From Stichopus chloronotus (lineage: Eukaryota > Echinodermata > Holothuroidea > Aspidochirotida > Stichopodidae), in the NCBI GenBank assembly GCA_021234535.1, contig CM037843.1, positions 25,327,911 through 25,391,910 of the forward strand: DNA of 64,000 nucleotides. Reading direction: 5' to 3'. Below are positions 21,989-35,200 of this stretch, one piece after another. A program made the position numbers and the translations under genes. The notes beneath the pieces were generated by a model, which worked only from the letters and a program-made list of their open reading frames with translations, was not told the DNA's origin and did no database searches. The number at the start of each line of letters is the position of its first letter. Position 1 is the first letter of the stretch.

Positions 21989-22757
21989 GAAAATGACTTC
22001 ATCAGTGGAGGAGAGTGAGAATGACTTCATCAGTGGAGAAAAGTGAGAATGACTTCACCAGTGGAGGAGAAAGAGAATGACTTCATCAGTGGAGGAGAGT
22101 GAGAAAGACTTCACCAGTGGAGGAGAAAGAGAATGACTTCACCAGCGGAGGAAAGTAAGAATGACTTCAGCAGTGTAGGAGAGTGAGAATGACTTCATCA
22201 GTGGAGGAGAGTGAGAATGACTTCACCAGTGGAGGAGAGTGAGAATGACTTCACCAGTGGAGGAGAGTGAGAATGACTTCATAAGTGGAGGAGAGTGAGA
22301 ATGACTTCACCAGTGGAGGAGAGTGAGAATGACTTCATAAGTGGAGGAAAGTGAGAATGACTTCATCAGTGGAGGAGAGTGAGAATGACTTCACCAGTGG
22401 AGGAGAAAGAGAATGACTTCACCAGCGGAGGAAAGTAAGAATGACTTCAGCAGTGTAGGAGAGTGAGAATGACTTCATCAGTGGAGGAGAGTGAGAATGA
22501 CTTCACCAGTGGAGGAGAGTGAGAATGACTTCACCAGTGGAGGAGAGTGAGAATGACTTCACCAGTGGAGGAGAGTGAGAATGACTTCACAAGTGGAGGA
22601 GAGTGAGAATGACTTCATAAGTGGAGGAAAGTGAGAATGACTTCATCAGTGGAGGAGAGTGAGAATGACTTCACCAGTGGAGGAAAGTGAGAATGACTTC
22701 ACCAGTGGAGGAAAGTGAGAGTGACTTCATAAGTGGAGGAGAGTGAGAATGACTTGA
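21989..22757 (+). repeat. 28-bp minisatellite, about 27 copies
   Basis: Unit of 28 bp beginning GAGAATGACTTCA and ending TGGAGGAGAGT; copies vary mainly at CACC/CATC/CATA and GAGAGT/GAAAGT. A distinctive pair of units (CCAGCGGAGGAAAGTAAG then CAGCAGTGTAGG) occurs at 22141 and again at 22421, exactly 280 bp (ten units) apart, showing a block duplication. 28 is not a multiple of 3 and every frame meets TGA, so it is not protein-coding. Confidence 0.95.
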
Positions 22758-23944
22758 GGAGGACCAGTACCCATCCAGCATTCCTGAGGGCATGCTTACG
22801 AAGCACTGGGATTGCCGTGTATGAGATGCAGTGTAACAATTATCAGGATAATTTCCCTGTTAAATCCTGTCAAGTGTCTCCTACTCTCCTGCTGTAGAAA
22901 TGCAGTACATTCCAAGTCATTAGTCATGTCAATTAATTGTTGGAAGTGTCAACATCAGTCTTCATATGGTTGCAGTATTCAGTGTAGTCTAGTGTGGTAG
23001 TCTAGTCTGCTGAAAAGAGAGAAATTGAAGATGGGGTCTTGCAGTTAATAGGAAAATCACCTCTACAGCACCTGATAGAAAGCTGCAAAGATATTTGCAT
23101 ATAGAAAAGACGTTGAAGTTGTCATCAGTACCTCCCTTATGTTTCTGAAGTTCTCACTCCCAAGTTGGCAGTTGCCAGTTTGTTGTCTGATTTGCTGATC
23201 GAACTTTGCATGTTGCTCATGTAGTGAAATGGAAAAGTGCAATAAACTGAACACTGCCTTTTGCATTATACCTGTCTTGTACTCTCTTTAGTGTTGGCTC
23301 CTACAGTGTAGTTCTCCGGCAAAGCAGTGCTGTGGATAGAAGGCAGGGGTGTATGTTAGTTTGTGAATTCTTTGAGGGTGGTTGACACCGCAATAACTCA
23401 GTATTGTATAGTGCAGCAAATGTGTTTTAACATGTATTCACTATGCATAATATGCAGAGCTGAGTTGCACAGCAAAAATTCCGAAGCAGATACCTGTTTG
23501 CATTACCCGATCGGGATCATGAAATGGGTACCTGAAACAAGAATACTGCAACCCTGAGTTGAGGCCTAGCCATGAATGAATGTAAACATAAACATGATGC
23601 GTAATATACTGTAGATCTATAGCTATGTAAGCCTACACACATAGCCCTGTCACAACCCTCTACAAATTCAAACCATGACTCTAAATATTACAAGTAATAA
23701 GGATTCAGCAATAAATCATCACTCAAACGTTTCTTAACAAGAACTCTGTTACTTGCAATAATTCACTGTTCCCTTTCCGACTGGATGAAATACGTAACTG
23801 TTGATATGTTAGTGCTGTTCGCTCTATATCACACCATTTTCGGAACTTAGGATCTCTGATTCATATTTGGGAGGCCTTACACAATATTTTCTGTTGTTTC
23901 CATGAGACACTCTGTATATGTAGCACCTTCTGCACTATTTCCAT

Positions 23945-24787
23945 ACATTTTTGATTCCTTGCAGAAGGCAGAAGGAATCTATGCGATGGTGATGTCGTAT
24001 GTGTGCGTATGTGCATGTGACGCCTTGCTTGTAAACACGGTATCTCAAGAAGTGTAACCATGAATAATGTCATACATGGTGTGTGGGTAGGTTATACTGA
24101 GTAGATGATCCCTATCGTTTTTGGTGGAGGTCAAAGGTCATTTGAGGTCACCAGAGGTCAAATTGTGAAAACCTCGTAAACACGATATCTCAGAAACGAA
24201 AACTGTGACTGATGTCATACTTGGTGTGTTAGTTGGTCCCACTGAGCAGGGTTGGAAAACCTTGCGAACCTTCCGAACCTGGTTCGCGGGAAATCTGCGA
24301 TGCTCGCATGAAATCGGCGATGCTCGCGTGAAATCCTGCATGTCGGGACACATTTTTTTTTTTATTAAAAAAACGGGGGTTGGTCATGTTACGTAGATGA
24401 TCCCTATTGTTTTGGTTGAGGTCATAGGTCATTTGAGGTCACCAGAGATCAAACTGTGAAAATGTCGTAAACATGATATCTCAAGAAGGGTAACTGTGAC
24501 TGATCTCTTACATGTGTGGGTTGATCACATTGAGTCGATGATCCCTACTGTTTTTGGTTGAGGTCAAAGGTCATTTGAGGTCACCAGAGGTCAAAATGTG
24601 AAAAGCTCATAAGCACGGTATCTCAAGAACGGTAAATGTGACTGATGTTATACTTAATGTATGGGTTGGTCATATTAAGTAGATGATCCCTATTGTTTTG
24701 TGGGTAATTGTAATTTGTGTGGGTAATTCATGTTTGTTATAATATAACCATATGGCAAGGAATCACAAGGCCTTTTGGCTTTCTGGT
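23945..24787. mobile_element. Helentron-like non-autonomous element, copy A
   Basis: Starts TTTTGATTCCTTGC, with a GATTCCTT/AAGGAATC hairpin and a short GT-rich run, then degenerate units of about 145 bp carrying AGGTCAAAGGTCA. It ends CAAGGAATCACAAGG and a CCTTTTGG hairpin followed by CTGGTT. The order (5' subterminal inverted repeat, microsatellite, tandem core, 3' stem-loop, CTRR-T) is that of DINE-1/Helentron-type non-autonomous Helitrons. No protein is encoded. It is disrupted near 24246-24400 by another insertion. Confidence 0.5.
24246..24380 (+). mobile_element. hAT-like terminal fragment inserted in Helentron copy A
   Basis: Begins CAGGGTTGGAAAACC, matching the terminus of the hAT element at 58276. 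It contains three copies of a roughly 20-bp phrase around TGCGATGCTCGC, then a T run. The host unit phrase GTTGGTC appears on both sides. No matching right-hand terminus (TTTCCAACCCTG) and no clean 8-bp duplication is visible, so it is a truncated or rearranged copy. Confidence 0.45.
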
Positions 24788-27137
24788 TGTGACTTAAAGC
24801 CCAAAATGTGTGTGAAGAGTAAACAGAACTCCCCCAGTCCCCTGTGCGAAATTTATTTCAATGTTGTGCTCCTGTGCATCACTTGGATTAACTCTGATTA
24901 GCCTCTAGTCAATGCACGGTCCGGTGTTGATTAACCTTTTATTCCAATATTGTTTCCCTGTAGTCTGTTGACCATTCCACTCAAAAACATGCTTTGAGCT
25001 TTTCTCACCTTGATTTGTCCTTCAGAATTTACCCTCATATTGCCGGGAGAGGGGAGAGGTGTTGGGGGGTAGAACTGTTTCATGCACTAACCAGAGTTGC
25101 CAACATCAAAACAGTTGAAAATGAAGCAATTTGGTTGTCTAAGATACAACTTACAGGGAATTGTTTTTCCTTTTCAAAACTACCTTAGGCAGCAAGAGAA
25201 TTGTACAATTCAAAATTTATCTCCAAATTTTAGTATCATCAGGTAAGTGTCACAAGTACCATAAAGTTGATTCATGTAAGACAAGAACTGATATGATTGT
25301 CAGGAAGACAACCTCATAGCAAATTTTTGTTTTCCTGTTGGAAGTTTTGGATGCCAGGACTGACTGCCATTTAAACTTTGTTTCTAGAACCGTCAGATGT
25401 TCATCATTTACGGTATGAACAGTCCATGCATCGGTGTTCACGTCTTTCTGTACAGCAAATTCACACATTGTATGTCTTTCGTGTTGTGGCAGAAATGATG
25501 CATGCCCAAAGGGTAGCATAACTTTGACCTCAATGCACTCATGGATTTCCTTGGGTTAATAAACTTAATTAAGCTCTGAGGATAGGTTACCTGAGCAAAC
25601 TGGATGAAACCATAATGCCAACACTGTATACTGTACATAGTTGGACATGACTTGTGCACCATCTACATGAGGATGAGGGGGGGGATAGGACACGCTAGTT
25701 GCAAGTGTCAGAAGAATTGAGACATGTTAAAGGACAACGTTAGTAGTATTAGGTTTTGCTGTAGACTGTGCTGCTGCAGTTTGTAAAAGTCAAGTAGTGC
25801 TTAGCTTTTCTTGAGCTTAAACTCCCTAGTGCATAAAATAATCCAAAAAGCACTTTTTCTTTACTTTAAAGTGATTGTGTGCGTAGGCAAAAAGTAAAAA
25901 CATTGAAACTTCATCTCCAAAATTTTGGTAAGGCTTTTGATTACACCATTCAAACAGTCTGGCAAAATAAATAGGTTTCAGTTGGTTAATTTTGCCATAT
26001 GATTTCAAATTCTTCTGACATAACGACAAAAAGTGTAGAATACGATAATATAGTGGTTGACAGTTTTCATTCAAATCAACGGTATGCTTCTTTGAGCAAG
26101 CCAATGGGAAGTATACTAGTATTGAATATTCAGTTACCAACTCAGGATCACTGTTGCCGTGGGCAAGGTTGTGTTCAGTTCGTAGGTTATTTGTAACTAC
26201 AGTGTTTCCTTTCACCAAATACTACAATTCCCCATACCTACCAAGGAGCGACGACCGGAGTAGTATGTTGTTGATACACTAGCAAGACCTGTAATGTTGC
26301 ATATTCATTATATAGGCGGTTCTAGTCAGAACCGTTAATTTTCAAATATGATTTCTGTTTTTTACTGTTTTTATGCCAATTCTGTTGCTTTTCAAAGTAG
26401 TTGCTGTCATTTTCCTTCATTGAAAGACAATCAGTTCATGTACAACCTCACGGTTACATTTAAAAATAAAGAAAAAGATAAGATCAAACGAAATCTTATC
26501 TTTTTGGTTTTTCAGTACACACGCAATCACTTTAAGGTGAACTGCAAGGCACTGGTTTCTTTATGTCAGCTTACAAAGTAACTAGAAATGTTTCTAGAAA
26601 TTTGAGCTACATATTGTCATTTCTAAAAAAGTTCAAAATCCTTCAACTACCATCCATAAAAAATTGTGTGTTTACAGAACCTTGTACCATCCATTTCCCT
26701 TTAAGTTACCTTATCACACATGTAGAGTAGTAAGTTCTCATTAGAACAGACAAGGCTTTTTATCTCTGTTCCACTCCCACTTTTATTTATTTCAATTTTT
26801 TGGCCTTCATGTGACGTGCAGGTTGTTGTTAAAGTGGTACAGTAGTTTGAATTCAGCAATGTTTGCCTTTTCTCCTAAGCTTCAGAACTTTGTCCAAAAT
26901 ACTGTATGATAGGTCTCAAAGTAAGTCCTTCTTCTCCTCTTAAAGTCCTACGTCATCGTACGCTAACCGATGAGTACTTCACGTTAGTCGTCAAATTAAT
27001 TTATACATAATTAGATTCTGTGATGTTGTTGTTGGCTGAAGCTACCAAGTTGATGTGAATTTGATACTGTACAGTACTCAACTTTTGTACATTGTAAAGC
27101 AGAAGTTTGTGTGTTGTTTTTTTTGTTCTCATTGTAG
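24788..27137 (+). other. Intron or spacer before the terminal exon at 27138
   Basis: AT-rich. A minus-strand ATG followed by MRVNSEGQIK and a GTGAGA donor (about 25039-25010), and a plus acceptor CTTCAG at 25023, are isolated signals without partners. Frames such as the minus one at 25826-26218 have no splice or start support. I see no convincing gene here. Confidence 0.35.
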
Positions 27138-27335
27138 GTTTTGAGGAATAATTTGCAGCCTGTGAATAAATCTGCTACAGTAGTTAGTGACACTCTACAA
27201 GACCTTGTTCTTGTTGTACAAGGCTTGGAAAAATCTTACCAGATTAGATACCAGTTACATACAGAATGCTGCTTTAACAGAGACACAAAGAAGCAACCAG
27301 TTTGCACTGTGTCCCTGTATGGGGATATAAGCTAA
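27138..27335 (+). CDS. Terminal coding exon of an unknown plus-strand gene
   Basis: Follows a long T-rich acceptor (TTTTTTTTGTTCTCATTGTAG), phase 0, and runs 65 codons to TAA. It encodes VLRNNLQPVNKSATVVSDTL, QDLVLVVQGLEKSYQIRYQL and HTECCFNRDTKKQPVCTVSL; the first 45 residues look helical. The phase fits the exon ending at 20383. No close AATAAA is present (ATTAAA about 180 bp on, AATAAA near 29331). The family is not recognised. Confidence 0.45.
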   Translation, partial: VLRNNLQPVNKSATVVSDTLQDLVLVVQGLEKSYQIRYQLHTECCFNRDTKKQPVCTVSLYGDIS

Positions 27336-30300
27336 TATGCAATGTAGGTCTAATATTCAAGATGAACAATATTTTTCAACAACCCTGTAGATCATTTGCA
27401 GATTTGCTTTGTTTTACCACTTGGTTGACAATCAGTCAACTGTGGAATATGTGATGACAGAGGAGAGATTTTGTCAACAGTGAAAAAGCAGGTTTTATGT
27501 CTTTGCAAAGCTAATTATTAAATTGCAGTGATAATTGAGAGGTTTGTGAGAAAGAATGGTACAGACTACAGAGACAGACCGTTAACTGACGACAGCTCTG
27601 TGACAGTCAACACTGTGATTGTTAGGCTTGCTGATGTGCACTGTTTCTGCACAGACTTGATTGGTAAAACCTTTCATCCCTACGTGGTTTTCACCATGTA
27701 ATGTTGAAAACTTGAAGGGAACTGTAAACATATTCATCACTACTTTATTTGAAAAATCTTCAGAATCTTGCAGTTCTCCTCTCAAGCCTCTTACAAATTG
27801 TACAGCATTTTTCATGGTGTTACTGCCTATGGCAGTGCTGCATAAGCAAGGTGATGCCCTGCAAAATTAGGCAATTTGACAACAAAAATTATATCACATA
27901 ATGAAAATGAGCAATTCATGAATTATCATTGGGGGATGTACTAATTCAGTGTGGGATGACTGCATTTTCCTTTTAATGAAAAATTAAATTATAACTTTGA
28001 TCAGAGTAAAGTAGGATACCACAAAACAGCAGAGACTATGTTGATGTAGTTATGTAAGAAATGAAAACATAAGAAGCCATGTGCTTTGTTAGATTTTTTG
28101 TCTGTCTGACATTGAAATGTAAGTAGTAACCAGATAAACTGGTCATTACAGATACACAGTGACCTGTCACTGTTTGCAGAATGAAAACTTTGATTATTTG
28201 AGTAGCATACATCTTTTACAATGTGAAACTAGAAAAAGTTCATAGTCATAAGTGATTCATAACATTTTACTCTGCTCACCTCACTTTGTTAGTTTACTAC
28301 AAATGGAATCTTGACACCATACATAAAAACATGCATTTGTGCATTTTTGCTACTTGTTTTCTATTGTACTTTTCACTTAAGGATCTCACTTGTGTTCATT
28401 ATGAAACCTTCAAAAGAATTCTCAGTTTCTTAAATCATGCAGGATGATAGGAATTAGTGGCTGAACACCTACTTTAAACAGGGTGTGGGGTATTGGAACT
28501 AAAATCAGTGTTAATGTCTTGAATTTGGAAAAAATTCCCATGTTTCTTGTTAAGTTAGCTGCATGTTACCACCATATTGCATCATGGCAACTTTGCAAAC
28601 TTAGATATCTGAACCTCCCCTTTTCGATTTACGCTTTGCTTCCATTTTCATGCCACTGCTATGTTTGAAACGTAGTTTGAATGTTCATTCACAAAATTGG
28701 TATTGGCCAAAAGGAATATTTTCAAATGCATTTAGTTTGTTCAACTTGTTTTATTTGCCCTCGTTTGCTTGTCATCTCAGTAATGTTAGATCCTCAGTAA
28801 AGGCTATGTTGGCAAAAAGAAAAATGTGTATATCACCATAATGTAGTCACTATCACTGTTGATCTTTTTTGACATGCTCATGCAAATTAATGTCATTGAG
28901 TTTCACTCATTATGCAGTTTATGCTATTGAAGTCATTGTGAGTCTCATATTGTCTAATGTTGTTGAAGAAGATCTATGTCATTGATTGCTATCCATCAAT
29001 CGGTTGTGAACAAGCACACATTTGTACAGTGTGTAACATTAATAACATACATCAAAAAGCAGCAAACAACATTGAGAATCATCTCATTGTGTAGAAAGTT
29101 TATATCTCTAGAAGGCCTATTGTTAAAAAAGAGGTTACTTTAAGGAGTTCAGTTGCTGAGTAATGGTTTACATACATGCATACATACTGCCAGTGCAATC
29201 ATGTACTGTGTACAGTGCTGAGTTGATTAGATGTACATACTGTACAGTAGAGTCACTATAATTATGGACATTCTGTCTGCATCTGTGCAAAACAGATGTG
29301 TGCTGTCATAGTACTTTCTAAAAGATCAATAAATTTGGTGCTAAAGTGAAATTATACCTGCATGTACCTTTTGCATGTGAAGGCATTGCATAATTGCCCA
29401 TTGCTCTTGCAGTCCCCAATTGTATCAATTAGCTGAGCTTCTGTTTACTACATAAAGAACAGTTTGTTTATGTAGGTGACTACTACATAGACTGTATGCT
29501 AAATAGTATTGTACACAATGAATTTCTAAGTATGAAAGAAGTATGCATAAATATTGATAAGCATAACCTTAGTGAGAATGTTTTACCCTTCTTCTGCTTC
29601 TTTTAAACATGAGCTTCTAAGGGTCCTTGCTGAATTATTTTTTCATACTGACAATTTTACATGCTGTATCTGTCACTTATAGAGGTGTTCAAGTATGTTT
29701 TTCAGAATTCTAGTTAGTTGTTAATGTCTGATGTCTGATAATTGGGCTGACACAGTTTGCTTTAATTTCCTTACTTACATGTCTCCACACAATGACTGTA
29801 CCTTGTGCTACAATACCATACATGGTAGGCATAACTGGTACATAAAAATAAACTGTGATCTGGACAGGCTAATATTTAACAACATGACAACAAATGAAAG
29901 ACCATGTTACCTTATATCACATTCATTTTGCAAAATATTTTTGCCAACACTAAATTCTTGTTTAATAATACTGTAGCTTTACTCAAGAGTGATGTCTAAG
30001 TGTTCACCATACTGTATTTCCCAAAAGTTCAAAAGCAACAACAAAATTAGTCAAAATGTTCTATGAAAGTAAGGTATTTATGTGTGCTGATGGCTTTGTT
30101 TTGTTTTCATTTTCATTCCATGTGCAAAAAAAAAAAAAAATGCAATCAAATGTCAAATCTACTGTAGTGAAAGGTTGCTCTGGGAGTAATGTTTTTCTTA
30201 TCAAAAAGAATTCAATAAGTAGGTTCAAAAGGAGACGATCTAATGTATGCCATAAGTCCTTAATCATTGACTTTATTTAGCTTCCTGTTCCCTTGTACTG

Positions 30301-31268
30301 TAACTCACACACCCTCCGGCTTCTACTGTATTTTTCCTCTTTTAGTATACATCTGGTCTGGTGCCCTGTTCTCTCAGGTATACAAAAATTTTAGCACTGT
30401 TGTCTGTACCGTTCAGCGCCTTCTAAATCTGCTAATATTCCATGCGTGTGGAAGCATTTTCGCAAAGCTGTCTGTGCTTACTTGTTGTGTTTCCTTTTTA
30501 TAAGTCTGAAGAGTATTTCTGTGAGTTTTCATTACTTCATAATAGCTTGCAGTTTCAGTTGATGTATCCTACTCATTTTTTTTTTGTACTTTTTTTAAGA
30601 TTTCTTTCCCCTGGTTCGTTGGTTCTAATTGTTAGCTCAACCCACGGAGTGTGGGTAGAGCTTATGTGATACTGTAGGGGGAGAAATGTCTGTCTCTCTG
30701 TTCAAAAGCCTACTTCTTCTGCAGTTACTGGTGGATTTTTTGAAATTTGCAGTGAAGGTGCCACATTGGGATGGCAATACAAGTTGTTCCTAACTATATG
30801 ATAGGACAAAGGGAAGTCATAATTTTTGGCTATTTTGATCATTTTTCCTTGTGCTTTAGATCCTTTTGAAGTCTCACTTCCTTGATTTGAGTGGTTATAT
30901 TATGTGGTAGTGAGTTGAAGTGAGCTTTATCTGGAGGGGCATGCTCACCACCTTAAATGAATAGCCTCAAGCTAAAGCTTGTGTAAGACAGTTTTCAGTT
31001 ACTTTGTTTTGACTGTTTTTCTTGGGCATTACTTGTACTTTCTGTAGTATCCAGTGTCCACTGTGTACACAACTAATGTACCATGATGGCACAGTTCCCT
31101 GACAGCTAATTTTAGAATCTATTACATAGCCCCCCTTGCTTGTTGTGGGGACATTGCATACAGAGGGGTTATTGTTCTTCACTAGTTGTTTCCCTGGTCT
31201 AGCTGGAATGGTTATCAGAGAATGTTAGGGAGTTGAGGTTTGGGCTTGGCTTGGTCAAGGCCATGCAC
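27336..31268. other. AT-rich region without recognised genes
   Basis: Mostly low-complexity sequence with recurrent TACTGTA phrases. One 32-nt stretch (30343-30374) sits between a very good acceptor (TTTTTCCTCTTTTAG) and a GTATAC donor, but its frame and partners are unknown. An A run lies at 30126-30139. Confidence 0.4.
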
Positions 31269-32232
31269 CAGTGGCATAACCAGACTTTTTATTTAAGGGG
31301 GGGGGGGGGGAGACAAGTGATTATGGCACTTTCTAAGTGTAGTGTAGCATATACCACTAAAATTTTTGCCAAAAGTTTCTCTCATAGTGCAGGAATTGGC
31401 AGTTCCCAACCTTCCAGACCTTGTGAATTGTGGCCAAATATTCTTCATTTTTGACAAACCACATTTAGAAATTTACACTTCCAAAAGGTCAGTCTCAGCA
31501 AGGGTTGTGAGTGAAAGCCCCAAAAAGAAATTGTTGATTAATTTTTGAAAACATCAATAGTGCTAGTTTAATTCAGTTTAAATTAATGTATTCAGGTACT
31601 TACAGGGGGGTTCACTAAGTAGAGATGCAACATTCTTATTTGTCAACAAAAGCCTACATATTTCATCATACTAGATTCTTTTCTTTTCATTAATTTGTTT
31701 TTTATGGAATCAATATTAGACTCCACACTACTTAGCAGCATTTACTTAAAGGGACTCATTGAGTTGACATCAATAAAGTTTGTGGTGGTTTTGAAGGATA
31801 TAAACACATAACAATACTTACAATTAGCATAAGTAGTCAAGTTTCACATCCAATAGTTATGAAAACTGTCAAAATTTTCAAATTTTTGGCTGTTAGTTGC
31901 ACTGGTTGTGTGCGTGTGAATGTAGTACTAGTATGAAAAGTGTCTGGTCACGAATTTTCATAAACCAAATTAAATCATTAATTACTTACTCATTAATGTT
32001 CCATTGTACGTGAAACAATGGGATCTTCTTAGTTTGACCATTTGTCACTTGTATGTGAAGGAAACTTGAGGGGTGTAGATAAATTTAGTGAATTTCAGGG
32101 AACAAATCAATGAGCCTCTTTAAAAAATGCATGGTGTGGTTTTCATCCAATATTTTTTTACTCACCAATTTCATTGGGGGTAGTGGGAGGGGACAATCAG
32201 ACATTTGACAGCCCCCTCTGGTTATGCCACTG
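31269..32232. mobile_element. hAT-like non-autonomous element, 964 bp
   Basis: Bounded by CAGTGGCATAACCAGA at 31269 and its exact complement TCTGGTTATGCCACTG ending at 32232, a 16-bp perfect terminal inverted repeat of hAT type, each followed inward by G-rich/C-rich tracts (14 G at 31297). The interior is AT-rich with no transposase frame. The flanking octamers (CCATGCAC and CCCTGGTG) do not match, so the target duplication is lost or the boundaries are off by a few bases. Confidence 0.65.
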
Positions 32233-35200
32233 CCCTGGTGGCATGTACTAGAAGTCTACTTTCTGATCCCTATCCCTGTCCCCTGTGGGCAGTATTATAT
32301 AGCTAGGATTTATCCCTGAAACCAACTTTGCTATTTGTCAAATAGCAACTCCCTGCTGAAACGGTCCAGCTGCGAAAGTTAATTGCTAGGTCAACAGTGT
32401 TAATGTGCTGGCCAGCCCAACATGAGTTTGTGTACAGTATGAACGATGGTAGGACCATAGATGTGTTCCAAATTAATTTTCAACTGGACACTTCCTAACA
32501 TCAGAAGGGTTGAGCAACTGCAACATCGCTGCTCTAGTTGGAAAATTGCTGTAAATATTGCCACAAATATTGCCGCAAAGTCAGAAAGTTGGACATGACA
32601 AAATCACATCATGTTTGTGATCTTGGTACATCAGTCAGTGTTCCCACAGGAAGACAGATCCAGCTGTTATGCAATTTGCACATACCAAGTTGGCAAGATT
32701 CACGCAGGGTTATATACTTCTGTGATTCACCAGGCCACAGGAGGTTTTGCATGCAACAATTAGTACTGTTTATGAGTCATCATAAACAGTATAGCATTCC
32801 TGCTCGTACCTTTCAATCACGTGACTGGTTCTTTCGTTCAGTTTATCTCCAGTTACACAGCTTCAATAAGTCCGGAATTTTGACAAATAATTGTGACATA
32901 CACGGTCACCAGTACGACATCTCTGTGATAACTATAACTCTTGTTTTGAAGATTAAAACTTTACATATCTTTGATACACAAAACGGTGCCTTTTAAAGAA
33001 ACGGTTGTTGTTTTGTATGATAGGCTACTGCATACTTGTTGTATAAGCTGTCAGTATGCAAACGCGTAGTTGTATCGTCTGAGCTGTAGTAGTGTACCGA
33101 CTTCTGTAGCACCGTAAACAATGGTGCGGCAATGGCGGTATGCCATGTATGCAATATATAGGCCTACAGTGAATGTTCATCGGATGATTGGTATCCACGG
33201 AGCATAGTTTGCACTCTGGGCATACTTGGGTGCGAGTACGTGTGTGCAAACTGTACGGCAGAAATCGATGCGGCCAATTCCTGACGATTTATTTGTCCTT
33301 GTTAAAAGTGTATTTTGGCCTAAAAAGTGTTTTTTAGCTCTTGACAATGACAAGTAAAGTTTTCTCCAACTTGTCTGGTCAACAGAAATTGTCGAAAGGG
33401 GTTTAAATTTGTTTTTCAGTGTAGAGAGAGTAACATTCAAAGAACACACACATAAAGGCATGGACAACTCGCCCATGTAAGACAAAACAGCTTCACACTT
33501 TTCAGTGCCTTTGTGAAGTCTGACAACTCGGCATTTACTAAGTGCCTATACACATCAGGCAACTCGGCATCTCTGGGAAGAAGACAAGTCGCCCTCATAT
33601 GAATTTGCAGTTTTGTATAGCCTACCATTTGTAACAGTTCTCTGGTGTTCAGTGGAGATTGGCTACTGGATATAAAATAGGAAGGCACATCCATGTTTTA
33701 TTCTACTGAACAGACACCTTGGATGGGGAGGGGTTTGTATAGGGTTTGTTTTTTTTATCTCTGAAGCAGGCAGGCTGAGCACGAACTAGGGGCATGACTG
33801 ATTTTATTTAAGGAGCTCGTCACTTAAAATTAATTCACATGTGGTCAGTGGTTGACTGAAAAAATGAACTAGAACATTTTTGCAGATCAGTCAGCTGGAC
33901 ATAAAGGGTGTACAAAAATTATAAACATTAGCCTACTCCCTTATTCTAAGGCCTGAACGTAGCTCGGAAGCAAGTGACTGAGCAGCCTAGTGAATCAAGG
34001 ACCTAAGAGCAGGCTACCCGCCACATTGAAAAGAGACTAGACTTGGTTGGATATTTGACTTATTTGCATTATGTCTTGTTTTTGCTATAACCTTTTTCTT
34101 CCTTTGTTGTTCACATATACAGATGTTTTAATATACAGCTGACATAACTATTGGAGCAAGATTGCTATTAATCATTTGGAAAGGAGAGTAAAATTTGGGA
34201 AACGACAGACTGGAACTGTAGCCATCGTTGCATCTTTTGAATTTACTTTCAGTGGAAATGTCACAATATCCCACTCTACCCGCCAAGGTGAAGTCTGCAA
34301 TGTATCATGATATTCAAACTACAAAGCCTATGCAAAGATGAAAGAAGTGCTTCTTGTATAAAATATATGGGACCTATTCAGTCTCCGCTTGTCAAAATAT
34401 TAAATATAACACTTGCAGAAACTAGTAGCACTGAGTTCACTAGATTGAGCACAGTACATGAAGAGCAATTTACGGAAAATAAATTCTCTCATGTACGTCT
34501 TCTTCAAACATTGAAAGCAATCACTGTTCTACTAATCATTATATTCCACTCACAACTTCAGTTTGTAGTTGAAATGCACCTGGACATGTGACCGCTGCCC
34601 ATGACTCCAGACATGAATACACGATCACATCTAATGAAAGTACAGGAAAGAGCTCACAGCCAGCATCACTAAGGATCAGAGCATGACATCCCTTCGGTTT
34701 CTCACTAAAACATCAGTTTCAAGTTTTGGGTTGAATGTAATCATTAACCCTGAAGTAATTGCAACCAAACGCGACCTGTAGCATAGTAGGTCTACATACT
34801 TCTGGTAGCCTGCAGTAGCCTACAACCCAAGATTGGCATCATGTACAGTATTCGACGTTTTTACGTTTTGGCTCCAACAGTTTGTCACAAATATATGTGG
34901 AGAATCTAGACACGGCTTCCATCTTCTTAAATATATTTATGTGGCCCTATCTGTTAAAAAACAAATATAGAAATTCCCCTTCTACTACCAACCGACGGTC
35001 ACAAAAGAACGTAAATAACTTCACCTCTACACGAACTCATAAACAGTGTGGTTACGATTTTTGTAACCACTTTTCTAGTTCACTGCTAGCTTCATTATGG
35101 TGCTTCCATGATGGAAGCTTTAATGTGAGTGTGTACATGGTATGTAGAATAACCCTCATAATGAATACACCCAAAGAAATTGCATTGTTTGTGTAATGTG

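Noticed and set aside
21989..22757. Tandem array considered as a protein repeat domain or a CRISPR array
   Set aside because: The 28-bp period is not a multiple of 3 and contains in-frame TGA; there are no unique spacers between units.
32538..32996. Longest open frame of the window, plus strand, 152 codons
   Set aside because: No ATG at its start, no splice sites in phase, no motif; the Cys/His-rich start comes from a repeated AATATTGCC phrase.
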